Shown here in pieces: positions 33,113-41,183 of a stretch of DNA of 64,000 nt. A model generated the notes under the pieces. It saw nothing but the letters and a program-made list of their open reading frames with translations. It did not search any database and had not been told where the DNA came from. The translations under genes were made by a program, and so were the position numbers. Origin of the DNA: CAYJAY01 sp964368445 (GTDB taxonomy: Bacteria > Bacillota > Clostridia > Oscillospirales > Ruminococcaceae). The stretch covers positions 62,001-126,000 of the forward strand of contig CAYJAY010000002.1 of the NCBI GenBank assembly GCA_964368445.1. The letters are read 5' to 3'. The stretch's first letter is position 1, and every line of letters begins with the position of its first letter.

Positions 33113-34177
33113 TTAATCAATAAAATCGCGAAGTTTTTTGCTTCGGCTCGGGTGGCGAAGTTTGCGAAGAGCTTTTGCTTCAATCTGACGAATACGCTCC
33201 CTTGTAACCTTAAACTCTTTTCCAACCTCTTCAAGCGTCCTTGGGTGGTTGTCTTCCAACCCAAAGCGCAGACGAAGAACCTTTTCTTCCCTCGGGGTAA
33301 GCGTCTCGATGACCTCTTTAATCTGTTCACGCAAAAGAGTTTGCATAGCAGCATCGGCCGGAACCGGCGCGTCGTCGTCCGGGATAAAATCGCCAAGGTG
33401 GCTGTCCTCTTCCTCGCCTATCGGGGTTTCAAGCGAAACGGGTTCTTGTGCAACACGCATGATCTCGCGAACTTTTTCAACCGACATTCCAATCTCTTCC
33501 GCAATCTCTTCCGCAGACGGTTCATGTCCGTTTTTATGTAGAAGTTGACTTCCGACTTTCTTAACTTTGTTTATCGTTTCAACCATGTGCACCGGTATTC
33601 TTATAGTTCTCGCTTGGTCGGCTATCGCTCTTGTTATAGCCTGACGTATCCACCACGTTGCATAGGTTGAAAACTTAAAACCTTTTGTATAATCGAACTT
33701 TTCGACCGCTTTAATAAGCCCCAAATTCCCCTCTTGGATAAGATCTAAAAACTGCATACCGCGTCCTACATATCTTTTTGCAATACTCACAACAAGCCTT
33801 AAGTTTGCTTCGGACAGACGTTTTCTCGCGTACACATCGCCCTCGGCCATTCTAGTAGCAAGGTCTACTTCCTCTTCTGGGGTAAGAAGCGGAACACGCC
33901 CTATCTCTTTAAGATATACCTTAACCGGGTCATCAATTCCGTCTACCATGGAATACTCCAAAACGTCTACTTCGTTTGTAGTGGTTTCGGCTTCGCTTTC
34001 CATGTCTTCAACAATCTCTATGCTGTTTCCTTCAAGCGTTTCATAAAGCTTGTCGACTTGTTCCGCGTCGAAATCAAGTTCCTCCAGTATATCGTTAATA
34101 TCCTTGGTCGAAACCTTTCCTTTTCTTTTTCCCTGTTCGATTAGATCTTTAATAAGTGTTTTTTTATCGCCGCTCAT
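33113..34177 (-). CDS. rpoD: RNA polymerase sigma factor RpoD (sigma-A)
   Basis: 354 residues from the ATG at 34177, which has AAGGAG with a good spacer; the frame extends to 34225 without a site. Region 1.1-like start, region 2 with DLIQEGNLGLIKAVEKFDY, FSTYATWWIRQAI and IRIPVHMVE, region 3 and region 4 ending VTRERIRQIEAKALRKLRHP. This is the primary sigma factor of a Firmicute. It follows dnaG by 202 bp, giving the dgt-dnaG-rpoD order of the macromolecular synthesis operon. Confidence 0.98.
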   Translation of the reverse strand: MSGDKKTLIKDLIEQGKRKGKVSTKDINDILEELDFDAEQVDKLYETLEGNSIEIVEDMESEAETTTNEVDVLEYSMVDGIDDPVKVYLKEIGRVPLLTPEEEVDLATRMAEGDVYARKRLSEANLRLVVSIAKRYVGRGMQFLDLIQEGNLGLIKAVEKFDYTKGFKFSTYATWWIRQAITRAIADQARTIRIPVHMVETINKVKKVGSQLLHKNGHEPSAEEIAEEIGMSVEKVREIMRVAQEPVSLETPIGEEEDSHLGDFIPDDDAPVPADAAMQTLLREQIKEVIETLTPREEKVLRLRFGLEDNHPRTLEEVGKEFKVTRERIRQIEAKALRKLRHPSRSKKLRDFID

Positions 34178-34379
34178 GTTGTTCTCCTTAATTATAGTAT
34201 GTATTTTGAATAAATGTAAAAGCATGTGTATCGCTAAAAGTTTAAAAACAAGACAGTTTTCTTGAAAAAGCTTTGTTTATCAAGTTTTTTCTTTTTTTAT
34301 TAACTTTAAATCATCTCGATTCTCGTAAAAAAATCTAAGCTTTTTAATCTTTTGACAATCAACCATTTAACAGATTTTA

Positions 34380-36131
34380 TCAGTTGTTTTTCAACAGTTC
34401 CATAATCTGTTGAGGCGACATGTCGCCTATCTCGTCTTTGTCATGCTTGTCTTTTGAACAGCTTATTTTTTTTGAATAAAGTTTTGCGTCGTCTATCGTA
34501 AAATTTATTCCGTCAAACTTTGCAAGACATCCGGCGAGCGTTGCTACTGCATTGTTTGAAAGTCTTGATGTAATCGAAGAAAGCCCCAAAAAAAGTTCCG
34601 TGTCAAATATCTGTGTCATCACGGTGTAAATTTCTTTGTAGTCTCCTTCGGCAAAATCTTGTGGCGTTACATGTTGTTTAACCTCTTTGTAAAACTCGGG
34701 GTTTTTCGTGAGAAGAGCCAAAACATATTGTTCAGCGGAAACCTTTCCAATCTGCGAAATGTTGCCGAGCGATATGTTAAATTTCTTTGCCACATCGGAC
34801 GAGGCTTTCTCGTCAGCTTTTTTCTTTTTATATATCCTTTTTCGTTTAATCTGTTCGGTCTGTTCGAGTATTGCGGATTTGGAAACCGCCTTAATGTCGT
34901 CCGCAACCTTTCCTGCGTATAGATCCACTTCGGTTTTAGAGCTGCATTTGGAAAGGATTTCACACACAATTTTTATATAACTTAACTTTCCACTATCCGT
35001 TGATAGATCTATATCTGTCTTTGCTTTTTTAAGTTGATACTCAATTGAGTTGTCCGAACCGTTTATCAGTTGTTCAAACGAAGATTTCCCGAAATTTCTT
35101 ATATATTCATCGACATCTTTTGCATGGTTTATATTTATAACTTTAACTATAAGATCGGTATTTTTAAATTTATCGAGGGCTTTTTTAGTTGCGGCTACTC
35201 CCGCCGTGTCGTTATCATATGCCAGAACAATCTGGTCTGAATACTGTGATATCTGGCGAACATGGTTGTCTGTAAGCGACGTTCCAAGGACAGCAACCGC
35301 TTCGGAAAACCCTGCCTCGTGTAAAGCAATAGCGTCTAGTTGCCCTTCTGCTAAAATTATGCGCCTATTTTTGTTTGACTTTGCTATGTTCATGCCAAAA
35401 AGGATATCGCTTTTTTTATAAACAAGCGTTTCCGCCGTGTTTACATATTTTCTTGGGCTGTCCTCTTCGTTTATTCGTCGTCCCGAAAACGCCACAACGT
35501 TTCCCCTTATGTCAATAATCGGGAACATAACTCTATTACGAAAAAAATCGTAGACCGAGTTGTTTTTACCTCGTGCGCAAAGTCCCGCCAAAACCAAGTC
35601 GTTTTCAAAATAACCTATAGATTTTAAAAAGTCTCTAAGTTCTCCAAAACTATCGGGCGCATATCCTATTCCAAACCTTTTTATTATCGAGTCGCTCAAA
35701 CCGCGTCTTCTAAGGTAACCCCTTGCTTGTTTTCCTTTTTCCGAATTAAGACTGTCAAAGAAAAACCTAGCCGCCTTTTTGTTTGCCGAAATTATTGTTG
35801 CTTTTTGTTTAGACACCTCGGAGGTTTTTTCATCCGGAAGCGCCATAGAAGCGCGCTCGGCAAGTTGTTTAATCGTCTCGACATAATCAAGATTTTCGTA
35901 TAATTTTATAAAGGTAATGACATCTCCGCCCGTTCCACACCCAAAACAATAAAACGAGGCGGTGTCTTCATACACCGTGAAACTTGGGGTTTTTTCGTTG
36001 TGAAACGGACAGAGTCCCGAATGAATTCGTCCACGTTTTTTAAGCGGAACATATGACGAAATAACGTCCACTATATCGTTTCGCTCGTGAAGTTCCTGTA
36101 GGAATTCAGGCGTAAAGTTCAACAAAGCCAC
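34380..36131 (-). CDS. dnaG: DNA primase DnaG
   Basis: 583 residues. Zinc domain with CPFHNEKTPS and FYCFGCG (C41, H44, C62, C65), then the RNA polymerase domain (about 110-430) with TOPRIM motifs AEGQLD and AYDNDTAG, and a helicase-interaction domain at the C-terminus. It makes primers for replication. The start is uncertain: the GTG at 36131 directly abuts a run of six G, whereas TTG codons 3 and 4 codons in have 5 and 8 nt of spacing from that run and may be the true starts. A spacer full of heptamer repeats lies upstream, between dgt and dnaG. Confidence 0.97.
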   Translation of the reverse strand: MALLNFTPEFLQELHERNDIVDVISSYVPLKKRGRIHSGLCPFHNEKTPSFTVYEDTASFYCFGCGTGGDVITFIKLYENLDYVETIKQLAERASMALPDEKTSEVSKQKATIISANKKAARFFFDSLNSEKGKQARGYLRRRGLSDSIIKRFGIGYAPDSFGELRDFLKSIGYFENDLVLAGLCARGKNNSVYDFFRNRVMFPIIDIRGNVVAFSGRRINEEDSPRKYVNTAETLVYKKSDILFGMNIAKSNKNRRIILAEGQLDAIALHEAGFSEAVAVLGTSLTDNHVRQISQYSDQIVLAYDNDTAGVAATKKALDKFKNTDLIVKVININHAKDVDEYIRNFGKSSFEQLINGSDNSIEYQLKKAKTDIDLSTDSGKLSYIKIVCEILSKCSSKTEVDLYAGKVADDIKAVSKSAILEQTEQIKRKRIYKKKKADEKASSDVAKKFNISLGNISQIGKVSAEQYVLALLTKNPEFYKEVKQHVTPQDFAEGDYKEIYTVMTQIFDTELFLGLSSITSRLSNNAVATLAGCLAKFDGINFTIDDAKLYSKKISCSKDKHDKDEIGDMSPQQIMELLKNN

Positions 36132-36146
36132 CCCCCATTTTTTTTA

Positions 36147-36186
36147 GTTAATAGTTAATAGTTAATAGTTAATAGTTAATAGTTAA
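36147..36186. repeat. Heptamer array GTTAATA, five copies
   Basis: Five perfect tandem copies of GTTAATA (36147-36181) and five bases of a sixth, starting 15 bp upstream of the dnaG start. The next element is a 6-bp hairpin at 36190-36205 (GTCGGC, loop TTTC, GCCGAC). Confidence 0.95.
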
Positions 36187-36217
36187 GGTGTCGGCTTTCG
36201 CCGACAATTTAAATGTG

Positions 36218-36243
36218 GAATGAGGAATGAGGAATGAGGAATG
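36218..36243. repeat. Heptamer array GAATGAG, 3.7 copies
   Basis: Three full copies and five bases of GAATGAG. It is preceded by AATTTAAATG after the hairpin at 36190-36205 and followed by a second hairpin at 36249-36262 (GCGGC, loop TTAC, GCCGC), again with AATTTAAATG after it. Confidence 0.95.
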
Positions 36244-36430
36244 TCGGAGCGGCTTACGCCGCAATTTAAATGACAAGTGTTTCAGATAGTTAAATACTAA
36301 CATGATAAAAGCTGTGGTATAGTTAATACGACCGCTTTTAAATATCGGGGATTGGTTGTTACGACTTTGACCTAACAGTGCAAAATTGTTAAGACTTGTA
36401 TTTAAATTTCCGCCGGAACGGCGAACATAA

Positions 36431-36458
36431 ATTACGAATTACGCATTACGAATTACGA
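36431..36458. repeat. Heptamer array ATTACG(A/C), four copies (I)
   Basis: Four copies in the order A-C-A-A at the last position. A 5-bp hairpin (36411-36423, CGCCG, GAA, CGGCG) stands just before it, separated by AACATAA. Confidence 0.95.
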
Positions 36459-36554
36459 ATTTCTTGACCTCATCATTTTCCTTTCAAAATATACTAAAAA
36501 ACAACAACGCCACAAAATTTTATTCAAAATCTCGCCACAAAGTGGCGAACATAA

Positions 36555-36582
36555 ATTACGAATTACGCATTACGAATTACGC
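36555..36582. repeat. Heptamer array ATTACG(A/C), four copies (II)
   Basis: Four copies in the order A-C-A-C, ending 5 bp before the dgt stop codon. A 7-bp hairpin (36532-36548, TCGCCAC, AAA, GTGGCGA) precedes it and the link is again AACATAA. The 16-bp link and first copies are the same as in array I, 124 bp away. Confidence 0.95.
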
Positions 36583-36587
36583 ATTAA

Positions 36588-37589
36588 TTAATATTTCCAT
36601 CTATGTGGCATGAATTTTTTTTCGAAGGTATATATAGCATATCCATCGCTCATTCCCGATATATAATCTGCCGCCGCTCTTTCGAGCGACTCGCGACTCG
36701 CAATCTCTTGATAGTATTTCGGCAGCCGCTCCATCTTCCCAACATAATAGTTATACAGCGTCGAGACAAGCTCAACCGCCTTATATTCCTCTGATTTAAC
36801 TGCGTTTGTCGTGTCAAGATACACCCTTTTAAACATGTAATGGTATAGTTCGTCATACGCCTCTTTAACTTCGTCGGAAAATTTAAGCTCGCTACTCGAG
36901 TTGTGAACCAACGATTTAATAAGCGTTGTAATCCTTTCGGATTTTCCAAAACCCAAAACTTGCCCAACTTCTTTTGGGATATCGTCTTCTGAAATGACAC
37001 CCGCTTCAATTGCATCCTCGATATCATGGTTTAAAAACGCTATCCTGTCTGCATGTCGGACGACACACCCTTCAAGCGTTTTAGGCCAAGTTCCCTTTGT
37101 GTGGTTTGCTATTCCGTCAAGTGTCTCGGTTGTAAGATTTAAACCTTGGTGGTTTTTTTCAAGTTTTTCAACCACCCGTATGCTTTGTGCAAAATGTGTG
37201 AACCCCAAAGGACAAACCGTCGCAAGGGCGCGTTCTCCGGCATGTCCGAACGGGGTGTGCCCCAAATCATGTCCCAGTGCTATAGCCTCGGTCAAATCCT
37301 CATTAAGCCTCAACGCACGTGCTACCGTTCTTGCAATCTGCGAGACTTCAAGGGTATGGGTTAGTCTTGTCCTGAAATGATCCCCTTCAGGAGAAAGAAA
37401 AACTTGTGTTTTTTGCTTTAATCTTCTAAAAGCCTTACAATGTATTATTCTATCCCTATCGCGTGCGAAATCTGTCCGAATATCGCATTTTTGTTCTTTT
37501 CGCGCTCTTCCGACAGAATTCTCCGAAAGAGTCGCATATTCGCTTAAAGAATTTCTTTCAAATTGTTCGGCTGTTTCTCTTATATTCAT
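36588..37589 (-). CDS. dgt: dGTPase-like HD-domain triphosphohydrolase
   Basis: 333 residues. HD-domain motifs in order: RRLKQKTQVFLSPEGDHFRTRLTH with the first His at 78, GHDLGHTPFGHAGE with the HD pair at 107-108, and LNHDIEDAIEAG with the last Asp. It removes triphosphate from dGTP or other dNTPs and so lowers the dNTP pool. An AGGAGG site precedes the ATG. It lies upstream of dnaG in the classic Firmicutes order, but with an unusual 456-bp repeat-filled spacer. Confidence 0.95.
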   Translation of the reverse strand: MNIRETAEQFERNSLSEYATLSENSVGRARKEQKCDIRTDFARDRDRIIHCKAFRRLKQKTQVFLSPEGDHFRTRLTHTLEVSQIARTVARALRLNEDLTEAIALGHDLGHTPFGHAGERALATVCPLGFTHFAQSIRVVEKLEKNHQGLNLTTETLDGIANHTKGTWPKTLEGCVVRHADRIAFLNHDIEDAIEAGVISEDDIPKEVGQVLGFGKSERITTLIKSLVHNSSSELKFSDEVKEAYDELYHYMFKRVYLDTTNAVKSEEYKAVELVSTLYNYYVGKMERLPKYYQEIASRESLERAAADYISGMSDGYAIYTFEKKFMPHRWKY

Positions 37590-37788
37590 ACAAAAACCTC
37601 CTACTTATTATATAAGTAAAAAAACTAAAAAACCCTTTTATTTTTTTAAAAAATAAAAAAAGCATATATTTCATATTAGATAAAGCTATAATTTTATGAA
37701 ATACTATGATTTTTTCACTTGCGGCGAAGATGACAAACCAAAAAATTCTATGAATATTTTGGAAAGTTCTGTCGCAAATCTGAGTTTA

Positions 37789-38412
37789 TTAAAAAGGCAT
37801 AAAACTTTGATTTTGTTTTAAATTATCTATCTTTTTTTTCAAAAGCTCTGAAAGTTCTTTTGTAAACCTCTCTACATCTTCTGACAGGAATGTAACGGTA
37901 AAGGTTACATCGGCTGTAAAATCCACGTTTGTCGTCTTGCCACCAATCGCTTCTATAAGGCGACACACGCGTTCGTAGTAACTGTAATCAACCGAAACTT
38001 CAACTATCGAACAAAGCCTTATAATCGATATACCGGACGCTTTGAGCGCTAGCGACGCCGTTTCGGAATACGCGCGCACAAGTCCGCCCGCGCCAAGCAA
38101 GATTCCGCCGAAATATCTTGTCACCACGATAACCCCATTAAATGTCTCGCTTTTTCGCAAGACTTCAAGTATAGGCACACCTGCAGTTCCGGACGGTTCC
38201 CCGTCGTCAGAACATCGAGAGATTCCGCCATTTTTAAGATAAAATGCGCTACAATTATGTGTTGCGTCTTTATGCTTTGCTTTTATCTTTGCGATAAAAG
38301 CCGTCGCTTGTTGTTCGGTTTCAACCATATCACAATAGCCGATAAACTTAGATTTTTTCTCAACAAACAGCGTTTCGCCGTAGCCTGACGGTGTTTTGTA
38401 GCTTGAGTCCAT
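37789..38412 (-). CDS. YigZ/IMPACT family protein (UPF0029)
   Basis: 207 residues from the ATG at 38412, which has AAGGA with a 9-nt spacer; the frame runs to 38481 without a site. The N-terminal UPF0029 domain shows KSKFIGYCDMVETEQQA, DATHNCSAFYL, CSDDGEPSGTAG and VVTRYFGGILLGAGGLVRAY, and the C-terminal DUF1949 domain follows (about 135-205). YigZ/IMPACT proteins are tied to translation regulation; the bacterial biochemical role is not clear. It is downstream of rpmE with a terminator between them. Confidence 0.93.
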   Translation of the reverse strand: MDSSYKTPSGYGETLFVEKKSKFIGYCDMVETEQQATAFIAKIKAKHKDATHNCSAFYLKNGGISRCSDDGEPSGTAGVPILEVLRKSETFNGVIVVTRYFGGILLGAGGLVRAYSETASLALKASGISIIRLCSIVEVSVDYSYYERVCRLIEAIGGKTTNVDFTADVTFTVTFLSEDVERFTKELSELLKKKIDNLKQNQSFMPF

Positions 38413-38462
38413 AAAAAAACATCCTTTTTTGTCGTAATCCACTGTAAAATACAAAATTCTAA

Positions 38463-38498
38463 AACCCGAGATCCCCTCCAAAAAGAGAAAACCTCGGG
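38463..38498 (-). terminator. Rho-independent terminator after rpmE
   Basis: Arms ACCCGAG and CTCGGGT, extended by G-U pairs over a further 8 bp, then TTTTAGAATTTT on the minus strand. The hairpin at 38505-38518 (GCGGA, TTTC, TCCGC) lies just before it. Confidence 0.8.
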
Positions 38499-38575
38499 TC
38501 TTTGGGCGGATTTCTCCGCACCTACATGCTTTTATTGATTGCCGACGTTGAAGAACAACGCCAAAAACATGAAAA

Positions 38576-38776
38576 CTAGTCGATGTTGAAACGCTTTTTA
38601 AATCTGTCTACACGTCCGCCTGTGTCGACGAGCTTTTGCTTGCCGGTATAAAACGGATGGCATTTAGAACAAATTTCAACACGGATATTTTCGCGCGTGG
38701 ATTTGGTATTGATAACCTCTCCGCAAGCACATGTAACTGTGGTATCTACGTATTTTGGATGGATGCCTTCTTTCAC
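38576..38776 (-). CDS. rpmE: Ribosomal protein L31 (zinc form)
   Basis: 66 residues starting at the second of two GTG codons; the AGAGGTG site leaves a 6-nt spacer to this one and MKEGIHPKY is the normal L31 start. The C+ type zinc ribbon is complete, with Cys-x-Cys in TCACGEV and Cys-x-x-Cys in CSKCHPFYTGKQK. It joins the 50S subunit near the central protuberance. The gene is a single unit. Confidence 0.97.
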   Translation of the reverse strand: MKEGIHPKYVDTTVTCACGEVINTKSTRENIRVEICSKCHPFYTGKQKLVDTGGRVDRFKKRFNID

Positions 38777-38849
38777 TCTTTTCACCTCTTTTGCTCGTCA
38801 ATATGCCAAAACATAATAACATATTTTTAAAATAATTGCAACTGTTTTT

Positions 38850-40562
38850 TTATAAATTGAAAAATTCTTTTAATTCGGACGATATATCGTCGAGAAGTTC
38901 CGCCGAAAGCTGTTCGGTTTTTTCTTTCGCGGTAAGGTATATCTTCATTTTGGGCTCGGTTCCCGACGGGCGCATCATAGCCTCAGCACCATTTTCAAGG
39001 GTGTACTTAACGATGTCGGACGACGGAAGATCAATAGATGTTTTTTCCTTTGTTTCAAGGTCAAGTTGAACTCCGTTGAGATAATCCGAAACAGAAACTA
39101 TCTTTTTCCCAACCAAACTATCCGGGTATTCATTTCTCGCTTTATCCATAACTTTCGCCATGTCGTCCGAGGCACACGCCCCCGAAAACGCAAAGTTCAA
39201 CACGCTGTGTTTATACGCTCCAAACTTTTCATAAAGACCCTCGAGAACGTCGATTAGCGTTTTATTTTTTGCTTTATAAAAGCATGTCATTTCGGCAAGC
39301 AACATCGACGCTAAGACTGCATCTTTATCCCTTACATAACTTCCCGAAAGATATCCGCAACTTTCTTCAAATCCCAAAATAAAACGTTGTTGTTCTCCTT
39401 TTTGTTCAAGCAAAAGAATCTGTTCTCCGATAAACTTAAATCCGGTTAAAACAATCTTCATCTCGACTCCGCCGCTTTTCGCGACCTCGTCCGCAAGCGC
39501 GGAAGAAACAACGCTTCTAACCGCTATTGGATTTTTCGGCATCGTTTTTGCGGCTGTTCTCGCTGTTATAATGTAGTTTAACAGCAATATGCCCATCTCG
39601 TTGCCCGAAAGAATTCTATATTCGCTTTGGTGGCGAACCGCAACACCCACCCTGTCGCCGTCCGGGTCGGTAGCTATCATGATGTCTGATTTGTTGGCTT
39701 GTGCAAGTTCAATCCCAAGTTTTAACGCTTCTTTTGTTTCGGGGTTTGGATAACTACACGTTGTAAAGTTTCCGTCAGGGAGTTCTTGCTCCTTAACAAT
39801 AGCAACATCTTTTATTCCGATTTCCGAAAGCATATGCCTAACCGGTTTGTTTCCTGCTCCGTTAAGAGGAGAATACGTCATCTTAATTGGGGCTTTTTGA
39901 ACCGCATCGTGTGACACCGAACAGTTTAAAACTTCTTTATAATAATCGTTTATAACGCTTTTTTGAATATACTTAATCTTTCCTTGTTTAACAAACGTAT
40001 CAAAATCGCCCTCTTTAATATCGTTAAAGATATCGACGTTTTGTATCTTGTTAAACACAGCGTCTGCGTCCTCTGTCGTCATCTGGCAACCGTCCGAACC
40101 ATATGCTTTATATCCGTTATATTCCGCCGGATTATGGCTCGCGGTTATCATAACCCCTGCGGTAGCTTTAAGTTTTCTAACTGCAAACGAAAGCATTGGT
40201 GTTGGCATAAGCTCGGAATATATGTGTACATCAATTCCGTTTTGGGCAAAGACCGAAGCGGTAAGCTTAGCAAAAAATTCACTTTTATTTCGGCTGTCAT
40301 ATGCAATTGCAACCGAACCGCCGCCATAACATTCGTTTAGGTAATCCGCAAAGCCTTGAGTGGCTTTCCCGACAGTGTACCGATTCATGTAAAACGAGCC
40401 TGCTCCGATAATTCCGCGAAGCCCCGCCGTACCAAACGCTATGTCATTTAGGAACCTTTGCATTATCTCTTGTTCATTTGAAGCTATTAAATCAAGTTGC
40501 TCTTTTAGTTCCTCGTCTTTGACATTTTGAACCCAAAGCTCGTATTTTTGTTTAAAATCCAA
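38850..40562 (-). CDS. pgcA: Phosphoglucomutase/phosphomannomutase
   Basis: 570 residues, the long type found in Firmicutes. Motifs: FGTAGLRG at the start of domain 1, TASHNP at 140-145 with the phospho-serine at 142, ATDPDGDRVG as the metal-binding loop, GFEESCGY as the sugar-binding loop, and the C-terminal RPSGTEPK phosphate loop. It interconverts hexose 1- and 6-phosphates, probably glucose, and supplies glucose 1-phosphate for wall and surface glycan. It starts with TTG at 40562 (GGAGG, 9-nt spacer). The symbol follows the Bacillus gene and is not certain. Confidence 0.93.
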   Translation of the reverse strand: MDFKQKYELWVQNVKDEELKEQLDLIASNEQEIMQRFLNDIAFGTAGLRGIIGAGSFYMNRYTVGKATQGFADYLNECYGGGSVAIAYDSRNKSEFFAKLTASVFAQNGIDVHIYSELMPTPMLSFAVRKLKATAGVMITASHNPAEYNGYKAYGSDGCQMTTEDADAVFNKIQNVDIFNDIKEGDFDTFVKQGKIKYIQKSVINDYYKEVLNCSVSHDAVQKAPIKMTYSPLNGAGNKPVRHMLSEIGIKDVAIVKEQELPDGNFTTCSYPNPETKEALKLGIELAQANKSDIMIATDPDGDRVGVAVRHQSEYRILSGNEMGILLLNYIITARTAAKTMPKNPIAVRSVVSSALADEVAKSGGVEMKIVLTGFKFIGEQILLLEQKGEQQRFILGFEESCGYLSGSYVRDKDAVLASMLLAEMTCFYKAKNKTLIDVLEGLYEKFGAYKHSVLNFAFSGACASDDMAKVMDKARNEYPDSLVGKKIVSVSDYLNGVQLDLETKEKTSIDLPSSDIVKYTLENGAEAMMRPSGTEPKMKIYLTAKEKTEQLSAELLDDISSELKEFFNL

Positions 40563-40649
40563 AAGGACATCCTCCGATATATTATATTTTAAAAAACATC
40601 TTATCCACTATTTTAAATGGTGCAACAATATAAGTCAACACCAAATTTG

Positions 40650-40814
40650 TTAAATATTGTCGTCTGTCTCGCTTGTTGTTTGTTGCTCTTGTTCGTCTGA
40701 TTGTTGTTTGATTTTGTTGACGTTTCTTGTTCTCACGATAACTTCTTTTAAAAGCCAAAGCAAAACATTGAGTGTTGTAATGGAAAAAACGACAAGTACA
40801 AATATCTCTGACAA
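40650..40814 (-). CDS. Small single-pass membrane peptide (54 residues)
   Basis: An open frame of 54 codons with TTG at 40814, an AAGGGGAG site at a 7-nt spacing and a TAA at 40650-40652. Residues 3-27 are hydrophobic (SEIFVLVVFSITTLNVLLW at the start) and the tail is polar, rich in Gln, Glu, Asp and Thr (DEQEQQTTSETDD). It lies 15 bp after the DUF1667 gene on the same strand, so it may be the last gene of the GlpA-like operon or part of the pgcA transcript. Oppositely charged tail and span suggest a small membrane regulator; no family is recognised and it could also be unexpressed. Confidence 0.65.
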   Translation of the reverse strand: MSEIFVLVVFSITTLNVLLWLLKEVIVRTRNVNKIKQQSDEQEQQTTSETDDNI

Positions 40815-40829
40815 ATTATATTCTCCCCT

Positions 40830-41183
40830 TTAAACTATTTTTTCAAAATCCCTTGTCGAAACTATGTCTACCCCAAGGCCCAAAACATCTTTTATAACGA
40901 CGTCGCCGACCGCAACCGGCGCGTTTATTTTCGTTTTGTCTATCTCGCTCATAACATCAAAGATCCTTTGTTTTGGTATCTCTCCTTTAGTTTTAACGGG
41001 ACACCTGTCGTACAAAGCATTTTTAATAACAACGGTAGATGTCACAACTCTAACAGGGTTTGTAATCTCATTTTTAGCGTAGTTAATTCCCCTCTCGCAA
41101 CCATAACCCGAAACTTCGTTTGCGTCGTCCGACACTTTTACACGACAACCCTTAGGACAAACTATACATATTATTTCTTTCAT
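40830..41183 (-). CDS. DUF1667 family protein
   Basis: 117 residues. The N-terminus has CIVCPKGC (C6, C9, C13) and C29, four cysteines that could bind a metal or Fe-S cluster, followed by VVTSTVVI and CPVKTKGEIPK. DUF1667 proteins are encoded after two FAD proteins in many anaerobes and may be the small electron-transfer subunit. The ATG overlaps the stop of the preceding flavoprotein gene by 4 bp. Confidence 0.92.
   Translation of the reverse strand: MKEIICIVCPKGCRVKVSDDANEVSGYGCERGINYAKNEITNPVRVVTSTVVIKNALYDRCPVKTKGEIPKQRIFDVMSEIDKTKINAPVAVGDVVIKDVLGLGVDIVSTRDFEKIV

Noticed and set aside
36147..36582. CRISPR-like repeats
   Set aside because: Units are 7 bp and contiguous with no spacers and no cas genes; they are tandem heptamers.
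37696..37821. 41-codon plus-strand frame starting MKYYDFFTCGEDD
   Set aside because: No ribosome site ahead of the ATG and its end overlaps the 3' end of the yigZ-family gene on the other strand; not supported as a gene.
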